Under the pieces are notes generated by a model. The model did no database searches. It was given only the letters and a program-made list of their open reading frames with translations, and was not told where the DNA came from. This document shows, piece after piece, positions 43,836 through 52,216 of a stretch of 64,000 bases of DNA (its first letter is position 1; each line of letters begins with the position of its first letter). Made by a program: the position numbers and the translations under genes. Source of the DNA: Nostoc sp. KVJ20 (GTDB lineage Bacteria > Cyanobacteriota > Cyanobacteriia > Cyanobacteriales > Nostocaceae); NCBI RefSeq assembly GCF_001712795.1, contig NZ_KV757636.1:1-64000 (forward strand), in the 5' to 3' direction.

Positions 43836-44399
43836 ATGGTAAAATCACCAACTAAGCCTCTAACTTTGGAAGAGTTTTTAAAACTACCAGAAACAAAGCC
43901 TAGCTTAGAATACATCAACGGTCAAATTATTCAAAAGCCAATGCCACAGGGAAAACATAGTATTCTTCAGGGTGAACTAGTCAGTAATATCAATTCTGTA
44001 ACCAAACCTCAAAAAATTGCCCTTGCATTTCCAGAATTGCGATGTACTTTTGGCGGACGTTCAATTGTCCCTGATATAGCTGTGTTTGCTTGGGAACGGA
44101 TTTTATTAGACGAGCGTGGAAAAGTGGCAAATGTCTTTAAGACATGTCCAGACTGGACAATTGAGATTCTTTCGCCTGATCAAAGCCAGACTAAAGTAAC
44201 TGGAAATATTCTACATTGTTTAAAACATGGTAGTCGCTTCGGTTGGCTTATTGATCCAGATGAGCATTCTGTTTTAGTTTATCCACCAAAGCAGCAACCA
44301 GAAATTTTACAAGAAGAACAAGAAATATTACCAGTTCCCGATTTAGTTAACGGCTTTCAATTAACTGTAAAGCAACTATTTGGATGGTTGAAGTTGTAA
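43836..44399 (+). CDS. Uma2-family protein (PD-(D/E)XK nuclease-like)
   Basis: 187 residues: LTLEEFLKLPETKPSLEYING start, the PELRCTFGGRSIVPDIAVF block with the PD pair, WTIEILSPDQ with the catalytic-type Glu, then RFGWLIDPDEHSVLVY. This is the full-length form of the family, abundant in cyanobacteria and of unproven role, often regarded as transposon- or TA-associated nucleases. It lies just after the dead vapC. Confidence 0.85.
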   Translation: MVKSPTKPLTLEEFLKLPETKPSLEYINGQIIQKPMPQGKHSILQGELVSNINSVTKPQKIALAFPELRCTFGGRSIVPDIAVFAWERILLDERGKVANVFKTCPDWTIEILSPDQSQTKVTGNILHCLKHGSRFGWLIDPDEHSVLVYPPKQQPEILQEEQEILPVPDLVNGFQLTVKQLFGWLKL

Positions 44400-44558
44400 T
44401 CAATTGCATAAATTTATATCTAGCTTTGGAAAAACTAAAGGAATGGCTACAATAACCCTATCTTGGTACTAGACTATAGACACTTAAACAGTATTCCCTG
44501 ATAACAATTTTTTTGTTGATAGGATTGTTAATACTGGAGTTTATCACCTAAAAAGCTT

Positions 44559-44906
44559 ATGTCATTTACATATAGATTTAATCAACTTACAGCAATCCTT
44601 TCTAATGAACTGGGTGTGCAAACAAAAGATATGACTCTTAATACACGGCTTCGGGAAGACCTCAAAATAGATGGTGATGATGTTGATGCACTATTTTGTA
44701 AAATTGCTGAACAGTTTTGCATAGATTGGCAGGGGTTTGTTTTTTACCATTACTTCCATGAAGAACCACATTTATTTTCTCTACTTTTTGAATGTTACTA
44801 TCGCAAAAGTCACGGCACACTCAAAACAATTACCGTCAGCCATCTACTATCAGTTATTGAGCGTGGAGTTTGGTTTGAACCGTCCCAATTTGGTACTTAT
44901 ATTTGA
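44559..44906 (+). CDS. DUF1493-family protein, acyl-carrier-like
   Basis: 115 residues with the DUF1493 pattern: LNTRLREDLKIDGDDVDALF, then FCIDWQGFVFYHYFHEEPH. The LREDLKIDGDD section resembles acyl carrier proteins but lacks the DSL phosphopantetheine serine, so carrier activity is doubtful. In enterobacteria relatives lie in phospholipid-remodelling gene clusters. No such context here. Confidence 0.7.
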   Translation: MSFTYRFNQLTAILSNELGVQTKDMTLNTRLREDLKIDGDDVDALFCKIAEQFCIDWQGFVFYHYFHEEPHLFSLLFECYYRKSHGTLKTITVSHLLSVIERGVWFEPSQFGTYI

Positions 44907-45071
44907 GTTCATTACACAATCTTAGCTAATTTATACTGATAACTTTTCCTAATCATTAGTATTATTAAATAATATTACGATTTTTGTCATATATTAATAT
45001 TTGCAGCCCTCCTTGCAGATATCTATATATTTGTTTAGCGGCGAATTCTATTCATTGGAATAATTAAACTT

Positions 45072-45719
45072 ATGAGTCAAATAGTCTGGATAGCAAGACA
45101 CGCTAACCGCCTCGATTTCGTAAACCCCGATTGGTTTCTCACCGCTGAACGACGCTATGATCCGCCATTGTCTGATGATGGTATGGTTCAGGCACAGCAA
45201 TTAGCTCAACGTTTGAAAAAAGAAAATATTGGTCATATTTTCGCTTCTCCTTTCCTGCGAACCGTACAAACAGCAAACGCAGTTGCAGAAATGCTCAAAT
45301 TGCCGATCAAACTCGAAACAGGTTTGAGTGAATGGCTAAACCCAGTTTGGATGACGGAAGAACCCGAAAGACTCTCAACTCCAGCCTTAGCAAAATTATT
45401 CCCCAGAATTGACACTAGCTATACATCGCGCATCGCCGCCAAATATCCTGAAACTCACGAAAAAGTCCGAGAACGTTCTGGGCAAACTGCCAGATGTTTA
45501 GCTACTGAGTTCTTCCCACAGGATATCCTGCTAGTGGCACATGGCGCATCTGTGTTGGGCGGAGCAATGGGACTAGTGGGGGAAATTGCCAAAACAGAAG
45601 TTAAAGCTTCTTTATGTTCCTTGGTAAAAGTGGTACGCCAGGAACCAGAATGGTTATTAGAACTCACGGGAGATACTTCCCATTTAACCCACATAGAAGA
45701 AGTTATTCGATTTGCTTAA
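45072..45719 (+). CDS. Histidine phosphatase superfamily protein
   Basis: 215 residues. Phosphatase motif ARHANR near the N-terminus (RHA instead of the usual RHG), LSDDGMVQAQQLAQRL, ASPFLRTVQTA, and the second catalytic His in LLVAHGASVLGG. It belongs to the phosphoglycerate-mutase-like branch; the substrate is unknown. It precedes glucokinase by 85 bases and may be co-transcribed with it. Confidence 0.85.
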   Translation: MSQIVWIARHANRLDFVNPDWFLTAERRYDPPLSDDGMVQAQQLAQRLKKENIGHIFASPFLRTVQTANAVAEMLKLPIKLETGLSEWLNPVWMTEEPERLSTPALAKLFPRIDTSYTSRIAAKYPETHEKVRERSGQTARCLATEFFPQDILLVAHGASVLGGAMGLVGEIAKTEVKASLCSLVKVVRQEPEWLLELTGDTSHLTHIEEVIRFA

Positions 45720-45803
45720 ACCTCTAATAGGGATTTGTGTTCATAGCTTCTGCTAGGTTGGGTATATCCTACAAATAAAGTAATTAATCCGCGAATAAGT
45801 TCT

Positions 45804-46829
45804 ATGACATTGTTACTAGCAGGAGACATCGGCGGTACGAAAACTATTCTGCGATTGGTTGAAACATCAGATTCACCAGTTTTACATACTATTTATCAGG
45901 AAAGTTACCACAGTGCTGATTTTCCCGATTTAGTGCCCATAGTGCAGCAGTTTTTGGTCAAAGCTAATACACCCACACCAGAAAAGGCCTGTTTTGCGAT
46001 CGCAGGGCCCATTGTCAAAAATACTGCCAAACTGACCAATTTAGTCTGGTTCCTGGATACAGAACGTCTACAACAAGAATTGGGTATCCCGCACATTTCT
46101 TTGATTAACGACTTCGCCGCCGTTGGCTATGGCATTTTAGGTTTACAAAAACAAGACTTACTGACGTTGCAAGTTGGCAAATCTCAACCAGAAGCCCCGA
46201 TTGGAATTATTGGTGCTGGTACTGGCTTAGGACAAGGATTTTTAATTAAACAGGGAAACTACTATCAAGTCTTTCCCTCAGAAGGTGGACACGCTGACTT
46301 TGCCCCTCGGAACGAGATTGAGTTTCAACTGTTGAAATACCTGCTGGGTAAACATGATATCCAGCGCATTTCTGTGGAACGCGTGGTTTCTGGAATGGGG
46401 ATTGTGGCAATTTACCAATTTCTGCGCGATCGCAAATTTGCCGCTGAATCTCCAGATATCGCCCAAGTCGTCAGAACTTGGGAACAAGAAGCGGGACAGG
46501 AAGAGAAAAGTGTCGATCCTGGTGCTGCTATTGGTACGGCTGCACTACAAAAACGCGATCGCCTCTGTGAACAAACCTTGCAATTATTTATAGACGCTTA
46601 TGGTGCAGAAGCCGGCAACCTTGCCCTGAAACTCTTACCTTATGGTGGCTTATACATCGCTGGTGGAATTGCACCCAAAATCCTACCGTTAATTGAAAAC
46701 AGCGGTTTCTTATTAAACTTCACTCAAAAAGGCAGGATGCGCCGCCTCCTTGAAGAGATACCCGTGTATATTATTCTCAACCCGCAAGTGGGGCTAATAG
46801 GTGCTGCTTTATGTGCTGCTAGGTTATAA
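45804..46829 (+). CDS. glk: Glucokinase
   Basis: 341 residues, the E. coli Glk type. ATP-binding DIGGTKT at 8-14, sugar-binding LINDFAAVGYG, GIIGAGTGLGQGF, SEGGHADFAPR, and a C-terminal AGGIAPK. It phosphorylates glucose to glucose 6-phosphate with ATP. Supports heterotrophic or glycogen-derived sugar use. Confidence 0.93.
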   Translation: MTLLLAGDIGGTKTILRLVETSDSPVLHTIYQESYHSADFPDLVPIVQQFLVKANTPTPEKACFAIAGPIVKNTAKLTNLVWFLDTERLQQELGIPHISLINDFAAVGYGILGLQKQDLLTLQVGKSQPEAPIGIIGAGTGLGQGFLIKQGNYYQVFPSEGGHADFAPRNEIEFQLLKYLLGKHDIQRISVERVVSGMGIVAIYQFLRDRKFAAESPDIAQVVRTWEQEAGQEEKSVDPGAAIGTAALQKRDRLCEQTLQLFIDAYGAEAGNLALKLLPYGGLYIAGGIAPKILPLIENSGFLLNFTQKGRMRRLLEEIPVYIILNPQVGLIGAALCAARL

Positions 46830-46874
46830 CAGCTGGCATCATCAGTGAGATCAGCATCTCAAAAGGCAAAAAAT

Positions 46875-47477
46875 ATGACAATTAAAAGTCTGTTGCCATT
46901 AATCGCCGCCACCTTTGTCTGTGGTGGTTCTATTCTCGTGGAAGCGCGTCAACCCAAACCCCCGGTGGCTGTTGTCAAAGCAACCGTCACTAAACCTGTG
47001 CAGCCACAATGGAAGTTATACACCCCTCCAGATGGACGCTTTAGTATTTTGATGCCGGGAAGCCCCAACAGAAATACCCAATCCCAAAAAACTTATATGG
47101 GGGAAATTAACTTAGAAATATTTGTTGCTGAACCACCAAAACAGCAAGTAGCATACATAGTTGCTTACAATGATTTTCCTTATAGTTATGGTGAAATGGC
47201 TGACCCCCAAGCTGTACTTAATAATGCACGGGATATGGCTTTAAAGACTACGAAAAGTAATTTAATTAGTCAACGAAACATTCGTAGTTCCAATAATCAT
47301 CCTGGCAAAGAAATTGAGTACATCAATTCTGGAGGGAAAATCACTAAAAGTAGAATGTATGTTGCCGAAGGGAGATTATATCAAGTAATGGCAATAACTA
47401 CAAAAAAACAGCAGAAGACATTAGCTAAAACCATTACTGGGTATTTAAATTCTTTCCATGTAGTTTTGAAAAAATGA
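46875..47477 (+). CDS. Secreted hypothetical protein, shortly after glk
   Basis: 200 residues from the ATG at 46875; an in-frame upstream codon at 46845 would add ten residues before the signal peptide. The signal peptide runs MTIKSLLPLIAATFVCGGS. The mature part starts with a Pro/Val-rich spacer and then WKLYTPPDGRFSILMPGSPN, a motif recurring in cyanobacterial secreted proteins of unknown role. It has its own terminator at 47495-47537. No enzyme motif seen. Confidence 0.75.
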   Translation: MTIKSLLPLIAATFVCGGSILVEARQPKPPVAVVKATVTKPVQPQWKLYTPPDGRFSILMPGSPNRNTQSQKTYMGEINLEIFVAEPPKQQVAYIVAYNDFPYSYGEMADPQAVLNNARDMALKTTKSNLISQRNIRSSNNHPGKEIEYINSGGKITKSRMYVAEGRLYQVMAITTKKQQKTLAKTITGYLNSFHVVLKK

Positions 47478-47494
47478 AATAACTAAAACCTCTG

Positions 47495-47537
47495 CTATAT
47501 GAGCCTTGCAATCAATTGTGTGGCTCATATAGTGATT
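47495..47537 (+). terminator. Intrinsic terminator after the secreted-protein gene
   Basis: Perfect 11-bp stem CTATATGAGCC (47495-47505) / GGCTCATATAG (47522-47532) followed by TGATTTTTG. It lies about 20 bases past the stop. Confidence 0.8.
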
Positions 47538-47558
47538 TTTGTGTGTATGCTACAATCC

Positions 47559-47600
47559 CAAAATATTAGACTTCTGGTTCAACACCAAGCGATCGCAATT
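47559..47600 (-). repeat. Uma2 3'-end direct repeat, copy A (within live gene)
   Basis: Contains TTAGACTTCTGGTTCAACAC then CAAGCGATCGCAATT, the end of the Uma2 gene at 47566-48267. Equivalent sequences lie at 52163-52200 (B), 52766-52804 (C) and 53585-53625 (D), all in the same orientation. Confidence 0.75.
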
Positions 47601-48267
47601 GAGCAGTCAAGCGATCGGCTCTTTCCTCACTAGTCAACAACAAATTACCTTGCAAATCCCACCAGCGTAGCCAAGGTAATTCCATATTATGATATTGTCC
47701 CTGCCAAATTCCTAACTCAACTCCTAAAGGATGTATGGGATAATGCCCGCGTTCATTTGCTGTCAATAACTGATATTGTCCACCAATTAATTCATAAACT
47801 TCTACACTGGCTTTATTCACTTCATAAATGCCGTAGAAGGGAGGACGAATCACCTGTTCATAAATCCAAAATTTCCCCTTCCACGGAGTTTTATCTCGCT
47901 CCTGACTACCATCCCCAGAAACAAATTCCAATGCAATTAATGGGGCAATAAACTCTCGCCATAATACATAAGACCTGAGCGTTTGCCCATCCAAAGTAGG
48001 TGGTACATTCCCTACATAAAACCAGTCTGGAGCTTCTGCACCTTTTTCTGGGAGGTCAGTGATGCGCCAGTAAATACCGCTATTTTGACCAATACAGTAT
48101 TGCCCATCAGGATGACGTTTTTGCAATATCGGTTTAATCGAGTCTGTTAGGAGAATGCTTTGGGGATGTTCCTGAAAGTTTTTCACGAATGTACCATCAG
48201 ACTCAGGAAGCTGTGTATGGTCTGGGAACGGGGTGAGGGTGGTGGATGGATCGGTTGCAGAGGTCAT
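47566..48267 (-). CDS. Uma2-family protein, long form, copy 1
   Basis: 233 residues. PD-(D/E)XK-like core with the D in APDWFYVGNVPP and Glu in LIALEFVSGDGS, then KFWIYEQVIRPPFYGIYEV and a C-terminal LTAQLRSLGVEPEV. It has an almost identical paralogue at 53592-54293 in the same orientation. Its last ~35 bases recur as isolated fragments between the two genes. Role unproven; family commonly associated with mobile or TA-rich regions. Confidence 0.85.
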   Translation of the reverse strand: MTSATDPSTTLTPFPDHTQLPESDGTFVKNFQEHPQSILLTDSIKPILQKRHPDGQYCIGQNSGIYWRITDLPEKGAEAPDWFYVGNVPPTLDGQTLRSYVLWREFIAPLIALEFVSGDGSQERDKTPWKGKFWIYEQVIRPPFYGIYEVNKASVEVYELIGGQYQLLTANERGHYPIHPLGVELGIWQGQYHNMELPWLRWWDLQGNLLLTSEERADRLTAQLRSLGVEPEV

Positions 48268-48310
48268 AAGACTACCTTTGCAGAATGTAAGGGTTGTTTT
48301 TTAGTTTAGC

Positions 48311-48350
48311 AAGCGTAGATGCGGAGCGGCTTGTTCTGAAACATGGCGCT
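48311..48350 (+). repeat. CGATGTCT-family dispersed repeat
   Basis: GCGTAGATGCGGAGCGGCTT, then GTTCTGAAACATGGCGC, the inverse of the family seen at 38793-38836. It lies between Uma2 copy 1 and the first kinase gene. Confidence 0.5.
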
Positions 48351-48427
48351 GTTTCTGTCAAGCTAGGCTCCAGTTCTTCAGGCTTTTTTATGTGAAAATT
48401 AATACAAAGATTTTAGGAGTTGCAAGG

Positions 48428-49453
48428 ATGGCTTGGGCAGCAGGTGATCAATTGCAAGGTGGCAAATATACTATTGAAAAGGAATTGGGAAGGGGACGGT
48501 TTGGTATTACTTATTTGGCAAGAAACAGGAATAGCGATCGCTTAGTCATTAAAACCTTAAATGATAATCTGCTCCAATCCCTTAGCCAGCCCGAACGCGC
48601 TCGATTAGAGACTATGTTTTGGCAGGAGGCGGTAAATCTCACCCGATGTCAGCATCAGCATATTGTGCAGTTCAGAACACCGTTTAAAGAAGGAGATTAT
48701 CCGTATCTGGTAATGGAGTATGTGGATGGAGTGAGTTTGGCTGACCTCCGTCCACCAAAACTTTCGGAACCTGACGCACTATGTTACATTCAGCAAATTG
48801 GGGAAGCACTGATAGTTGTACATAAGAATGGACTAATTCATCGGGATGTGCATCCGGGAAATATCTTGTTGCGGAACCGAGAGGGTCTGTCAGAAGCGGT
48901 GTTAATCGATTTTGGTCTAGCTCTAGATTTTGACCATATCTTAACCACAAACGGAACCAAGGAAGTGTTTGATGGATTTACACCCCCTGAACTTTACGCT
49001 AAAGGTACTATAACTCATGCGTATAGCGATATTTATTCACTGGCAGCTACGCTCTATAAACTTCTGACGGGAAAAACACCTGTCGATGCAATAAAACGCA
49101 AACTGAACGGTGAACATTTGGTGTCTCCAAAAGACTTTAATCCTCAGATTAGCGATCGCACCAACCGCGCAATTCTAACAGGGATGAAACTAGATCCTAA
49201 AGAGCGCCCTCAATCAATGCGAGAATGGCTCGACTCTCTGGGGTTAACTGGGGAAACTCCTCAGCCTGCTTCAATTGTACCCCCTCAGCCCAACCCAATC
49301 AATTGGACACATGTTATAGCTGCGATCGCTGCTTTTGGAGGTCTACTTGGAGGTATCGGAGCTATGGCTGGCTGGATTCCTATTTTTAAACCCTCTCCGT
49401 CTTCTAGTCCACCGTCACTCTCTCCCAGTCCATCAACTAGCAAAACACCGTAG
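48428..49453 (+). CDS. Membrane-anchored Ser/Thr protein kinase 1
   Basis: 341 residues from the ATG at 48428 (AGGAG at 48415-48419); the frame opens earlier at 48392. Kinase domain with LGRGRFGITY glycine loop, invariant Lys in LVIKTL, HRDVHPGN catalytic loop and DFGLAL. In the loop the usual Lys two residues after HRD is His (HRDVHP). A hydrophobic span at about 295-318 and a Ser/Pro-rich tail follow, so the kinase is likely cytoplasmic with a short outer tail. It is the first of two paralogues in tandem. Confidence 0.88.
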   Translation: MAWAAGDQLQGGKYTIEKELGRGRFGITYLARNRNSDRLVIKTLNDNLLQSLSQPERARLETMFWQEAVNLTRCQHQHIVQFRTPFKEGDYPYLVMEYVDGVSLADLRPPKLSEPDALCYIQQIGEALIVVHKNGLIHRDVHPGNILLRNREGLSEAVLIDFGLALDFDHILTTNGTKEVFDGFTPPELYAKGTITHAYSDIYSLAATLYKLLTGKTPVDAIKRKLNGEHLVSPKDFNPQISDRTNRAILTGMKLDPKERPQSMREWLDSLGLTGETPQPASIVPPQPNPINWTHVIAAIAAFGGLLGGIGAMAGWIPIFKPSPSSSPPSLSPSPSTSKTP

Positions 49454-49513
49454 AATTAGCTAAACTTTCATTAAAATGCTGGCATTAGAGTAATTTTTTA
49501 CTTAGAGGTATTC

Positions 49514-50674
49514 ATGCCCTGGATAGCAGGACAACAATTGCAAGGTGGCAAATATGTAATTGAGACAGTCCTGGGACGGGGGGGATTCGGGATTACTTAT
49601 AAGGCTTTGCATGTTGAACTCAACCAGACAGTTGTAATTAAGACACCTAATGAATATCTCAGTCACGATCCGGAATATGAAAAGTACATAGAGAGATTTA
49701 TCCAAGAAGGGCGGACACTCGCACGCTTATCAGAAGACCCTCATCCTCACATTGTGGGAGTGATTGATTTGTTTGAGGAAGGTGCTACCCACTGTTTAGT
49801 GATGGACTTTGTTGAGGGAGAAAATTTGTTTGAGGCGGTGAAGCTTAAGGGGGCTTTACCAGAAGCGGAGATTCTACCCTGCATCCGCCAGATCGGGGAA
49901 GCTTTGAGCGTCGTGCATCAAGCAGGTTTAGTACATAGAGATGCCCATCCTGGAAACATCATGGTGCGGAAAAATGGCAAAGCAGTTTTAATTGACTTTG
50001 GAATCGCCAAACAAGTAGTTCCCTCAACTATTAGTTCAACTAACAAGGATGGTCATGAAGCCTTTGCGCCCTATGAGCAGAAGGTCAGAGGCAGTCGAAA
50101 ACCAACAGTTGATGTTTACTGTCTAGCTGCTACACTCTATTATGCGGTGACAGGTCAAAGACCTACAACTTCGCTGGCTCGCAAGCTCGATAATGCTTCC
50201 CTTAAATCACCTAAACAAATTAATCCAAGCATCAGCGATCAATTAAATAAAGCAATTCTCAAGGGTATGGCGCTGGAGGCAAAAGACCGCCCTCAGTCGA
50301 TGCAGAAATGGTTGGCAATGCTAGAAGCACGAAAAGTGAAACTTCTACCCCTTGTTAAATCAGTTTATAGTAAAAAAGTTTTTCGTCTTCAAAACAAACT
50401 AAAAAAAGCTATTAGGTTTGTTAGTGTATTAGTGGGGTACATATTGAGAGCCTGCGCTTTAGTCGCCTCTATCTTAGCCTTTATCCTAATAGTCTACTTA
50501 TTATTCGGATATATCCCTCCGTTATGGGTTTGGGTTGCACTTGTAGCCGTCGTTTGGCATTGGAATAAGATTGTAAATGGGGCTGTAGTTGTAGCTTTGG
50601 CTGTAGTCGTGGGTATGGTTTTGGGTTGGCCTCTTGCTGTGGCTGTGGTTCTAGCTAAAGTGATGCTGAAATGA
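49514..50674 (+). CDS. Membrane-anchored Ser/Thr protein kinase 2
   Basis: 386 residues, paralogue of the preceding gene: GQQLQGGKYVIETVLGRGGF, VVIKTPN, HRDAHPGNIMV with His again in place of the loop Lys, and DFGIAKQ. Residues ~300-386 hold three or four hydrophobic segments in place of the single span of kinase 1. A 35-codon ORF starts at its stop (ATGA). Targets unknown. Confidence 0.88.
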   Translation: MPWIAGQQLQGGKYVIETVLGRGGFGITYKALHVELNQTVVIKTPNEYLSHDPEYEKYIERFIQEGRTLARLSEDPHPHIVGVIDLFEEGATHCLVMDFVEGENLFEAVKLKGALPEAEILPCIRQIGEALSVVHQAGLVHRDAHPGNIMVRKNGKAVLIDFGIAKQVVPSTISSTNKDGHEAFAPYEQKVRGSRKPTVDVYCLAATLYYAVTGQRPTTSLARKLDNASLKSPKQINPSISDQLNKAILKGMALEAKDRPQSMQKWLAMLEARKVKLLPLVKSVYSKKVFRLQNKLKKAIRFVSVLVGYILRACALVASILAFILIVYLLFGYIPPLWVWVALVAVVWHWNKIVNGAVVVALAVVVGMVLGWPLAVAVVLAKVMLK

Positions 50675-50778
50675 AATTACGAGAATTGCTTCATAATTTT
50701 CCAATTTTGGCAGGCACTTCTGGTCTAGGCTTGGGTATGGGATGGTTAAGACATAGAATTTTTAATGCAGGCTCATAG
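50671..50778 (+). CDS. Possible 35-residue small protein coupled to kinase 2
   Basis: ATG overlapping the kinase stop (ATGA), 35 residues: MKLRELLHNFPILAGTSGLG, then LGMGWLRHRIF. The Gly-rich centre could be a single membrane span. Translational coupling makes it plausible, but there is no homology I can name. Confidence 0.35.
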   Translation: MKLRELLHNFPILAGTSGLGLGMGWLRHRIFNAGS

Positions 50779-50835
50779 CTTTATCATTTGAAGCTAACTG
50801 GCAAAAGATTTTGTAGCTGTTGTATCGAGTAGAGA

Positions 50836-50875
50836 AGCGATGTCTAAAAGACAAGCCACTGGGCGTCTAAGCACC
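50836..50875 (-). repeat. CGATGTCT-family dispersed repeat overlapping the higA remnant
   Basis: GAAGCGATGTCTAAAAGACA, then AGCCACTGGGCGTCTAAGCACC. It matches the copy at 38793-38836 at most positions. It has replaced the 3' part of the higA gene. Confidence 0.6.
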
Positions 50876-51040
50876 TGTAACCTCATACCAAAATGCTTCT
50901 TCTGGTGTACGATTGGGACGATGTTCTAAGGTTAATGCGAGTGCGATCGCTTGTTCGTTTTCTGCATCCGTGGTAATGATTTTTGGCTGATACTCGGCTA
51001 GCAATTTACCATAAGATTCTGGATTAAAAGTACGGGTCAT
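50867..51040 (-). pseudogene. higA: HigA-type antitoxin fragment
   Basis: 57 codons from the ATG at 51040: MTRTFNPESYGKLLAEYQPK and on to ENEQAIALALTLEHRPNRTPEE. This is the N-terminus of the HigA-like antitoxin, which should continue for about 80 more residues with an HTH. Here it runs into AFWYEVTGA-stop, coded by a dispersed repeat (50836-50875). It lies directly downstream of a ruined higB. Confidence 0.8.
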
Positions 51041-51068
51041 TTTCCCATTCAGCTTTAGTTGCTATCCT

Positions 51069-51260
51069 CTACCAATCATAAAGTGCTTCCCTTGCATCTG
51101 TATGTGCCTCACAAAATTCTCGTAGAATTCTGCGACTAATAACGCAATACGGTTCAGTTAAGGTTACTGGTGTAGATAATTTGTCTTTGAAGACGCGATG
51201 AATCGCCGTCTCTACAAGTGTTTTGGGCTTATCTGAACTGTATTGACTAATAACGTGCAT
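51069..51260 (-). pseudogene. higB: HigB-type toxin remnant with in-frame MITE
   Basis: 63 codons. Removing the MITE and one target copy restores MHVISRRILREFCEAHTDAR then EALYDW, the N-terminus of HigB-like mRNA interferases. The MITE plus duplication adds exactly 111 bases (37 codons) after the fifth codon without a stop. The frame then meets a TAG (51069-51071) where relatives have Tyr; beyond it RIATKAEWEN still reads as HigB before a deletion joins higA. Three independent lesions show the locus is dead. Confidence 0.82.
51145..51245 (-). mobile_element. 101-bp MITE, copy 2, inserted in higB
   Basis: Same length and ends as the copy at 26456-26556 but inverted: plus-strand ends CAATACGGTTCAG and CTGAACTGTATTG. 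Flanked by the perfect 10-bp target duplication ACTAATAACG (51135-51144 and 51246-51255). The bodies of the two copies are nearly identical. Confidence 0.88.
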
Positions 51261-51391
51261 TTAAATTTACTCTGATTACGATTCTTAAATTTTCTCTCAA
51301 ATTCAGGGTTTTATAAAGCTGCCACCTAACCAAGAATCTCCCGATTTGAATTCGGGAGAGTGTCAAAAAAACCCAAATGTATTGTCTTTGA

Positions 51392-51754
51392 TCAAATAAC
51401 AACCTCTTGCTTAGGCTTCCGCACTGGACGCTTGCGTTCGCTGCGACGAACGCCCCCTGCCATTTTGTACTCATCGCTATTCTTGCCATACTTTGCAGCT
51501 ACGCTGACTAAGACATGTTCTGTTAGTTCCATCAGCGACTTTTCGGCTAATTCTAAAGCTCCCTGAGTTAGATCCACGGTGGAGAGGCTGGAGTTATAAA
51601 CTTCCAACTTATCCTGTGTTTTTTTGATGGCGGCGGCAAAGGTGTCAATAGTGACTCCATTACCTAAATCTAAGGTGGAACTAATCGATTTCAAAGCCGC
51701 AATCCGACGCTGTGCCCTATCAAGTACTTTAGACCCACGTTTTGGACGTGACAT
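51392..51754 (-). CDS. Conserved cyanobacterial hypothetical protein, helical
   Basis: 120 residues: RAQRRIAALKSISSTLDLGN, TIDTFAAAIKKTQDKLEVYN, and VAAKYGKNSDEYKMAGGVRR with a basic C-terminal tail (RSERKRPVRKPKQ). It matches a small hypothetical family that is widespread in Nostoc and often next to TA or kinase genes. Predominantly helical, with a coiled-coil-like middle. Function unknown. Confidence 0.7.
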   Translation of the reverse strand: MSRPKRGSKVLDRAQRRIAALKSISSTLDLGNGVTIDTFAAAIKKTQDKLEVYNSSLSTVDLTQGALELAEKSLMELTEHVLVSVAAKYGKNSDEYKMAGGVRRSERKRPVRKPKQEVVI

Positions 51755-51928
51755 AAATAACTTTCCTTTTGTTAATCATGCACTAGGATAAAAACTGGCT
51801 TATATCCTTGTCTTTACACCATTAGGATAAACAAAATCGGGGTGATTAGCACCCGAAATATTCAGTATTGTTTAAAATATTTAATACAAAATTCATTATG
51901 GGACTTAAGTTAATTTACTGATGATCTA

Positions 51929-52085
51929 AATTCAATAAACGATCGCCCGAATTCAATAAACGACTGCCCGAATTCAATAAACAACCGCCCGAATTCAATA
52001 AACAACCGCCCGAATTCAATAAACGACTGCCCGAATTCAATAAACAACCGCCCGAATTCAATAAACGACCGCCCGAATTCAATAT
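51929..52085. repeat. 21-bp minisatellite, seven units plus a partial one
   Basis: Unit AATTCAATAAACGACYGCCCG (C/T and CGA/CAA variants) starts at 51929, 51950, 51971, 51992, 52013, 52034 and 52055, with a partial unit from 52076. As 21 is a multiple of three, all six frames could stay open: the minus strand would give (S/L)FIEFG(R/Q) heptads from a TTG at 52107. No start or ribosome site is convincing, so I list it as a repeat rather than a gene. Confidence 0.9.
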
Positions 52086-52162
52086 TGCGCTTCTCGCTTG
52101 ATTGCAATATCGAACTCTTATTTAATTTTTGCGAAGCTCGGTGCGCCTTTATCTCGCTTGCA

Positions 52163-52200
52163 GATTAGGAATTCTGGTTAAACGCCAAGCGATCGCAATT
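52163..52200 (-). repeat. Uma2 3'-end direct repeat, copy B (isolated)
   Basis: GATTAGGAATTCTGGTTAAA, then CGCCAAGCGATCGCAATT, a decayed copy of the last ~35 bases of the Uma2 gene without the rest of it. It stands 17 bases downstream of the small partner of the Tse2-like toxin. Confidence 0.75.
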
Positions 52201-52216
52201 TCGCCCATTAATTAAG

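Noticed and set aside
51310..51355. CTCCCGA/TCGGGAG hairpin as a terminator
   Set aside because: No T-run follows the stem on either strand.
51247..51489. 80-codon minus-strand frame
   Set aside because: Overlaps the conserved 120-residue gene in another frame and the MITE border; no family features.
51910..52107. Minus-strand 65-codon repeat protein over the minisatellite
   Set aside because: Starts at TTG without a ribosome site, and the openness follows automatically from the 21-bp period; kept as a repeat and flagged in findings.
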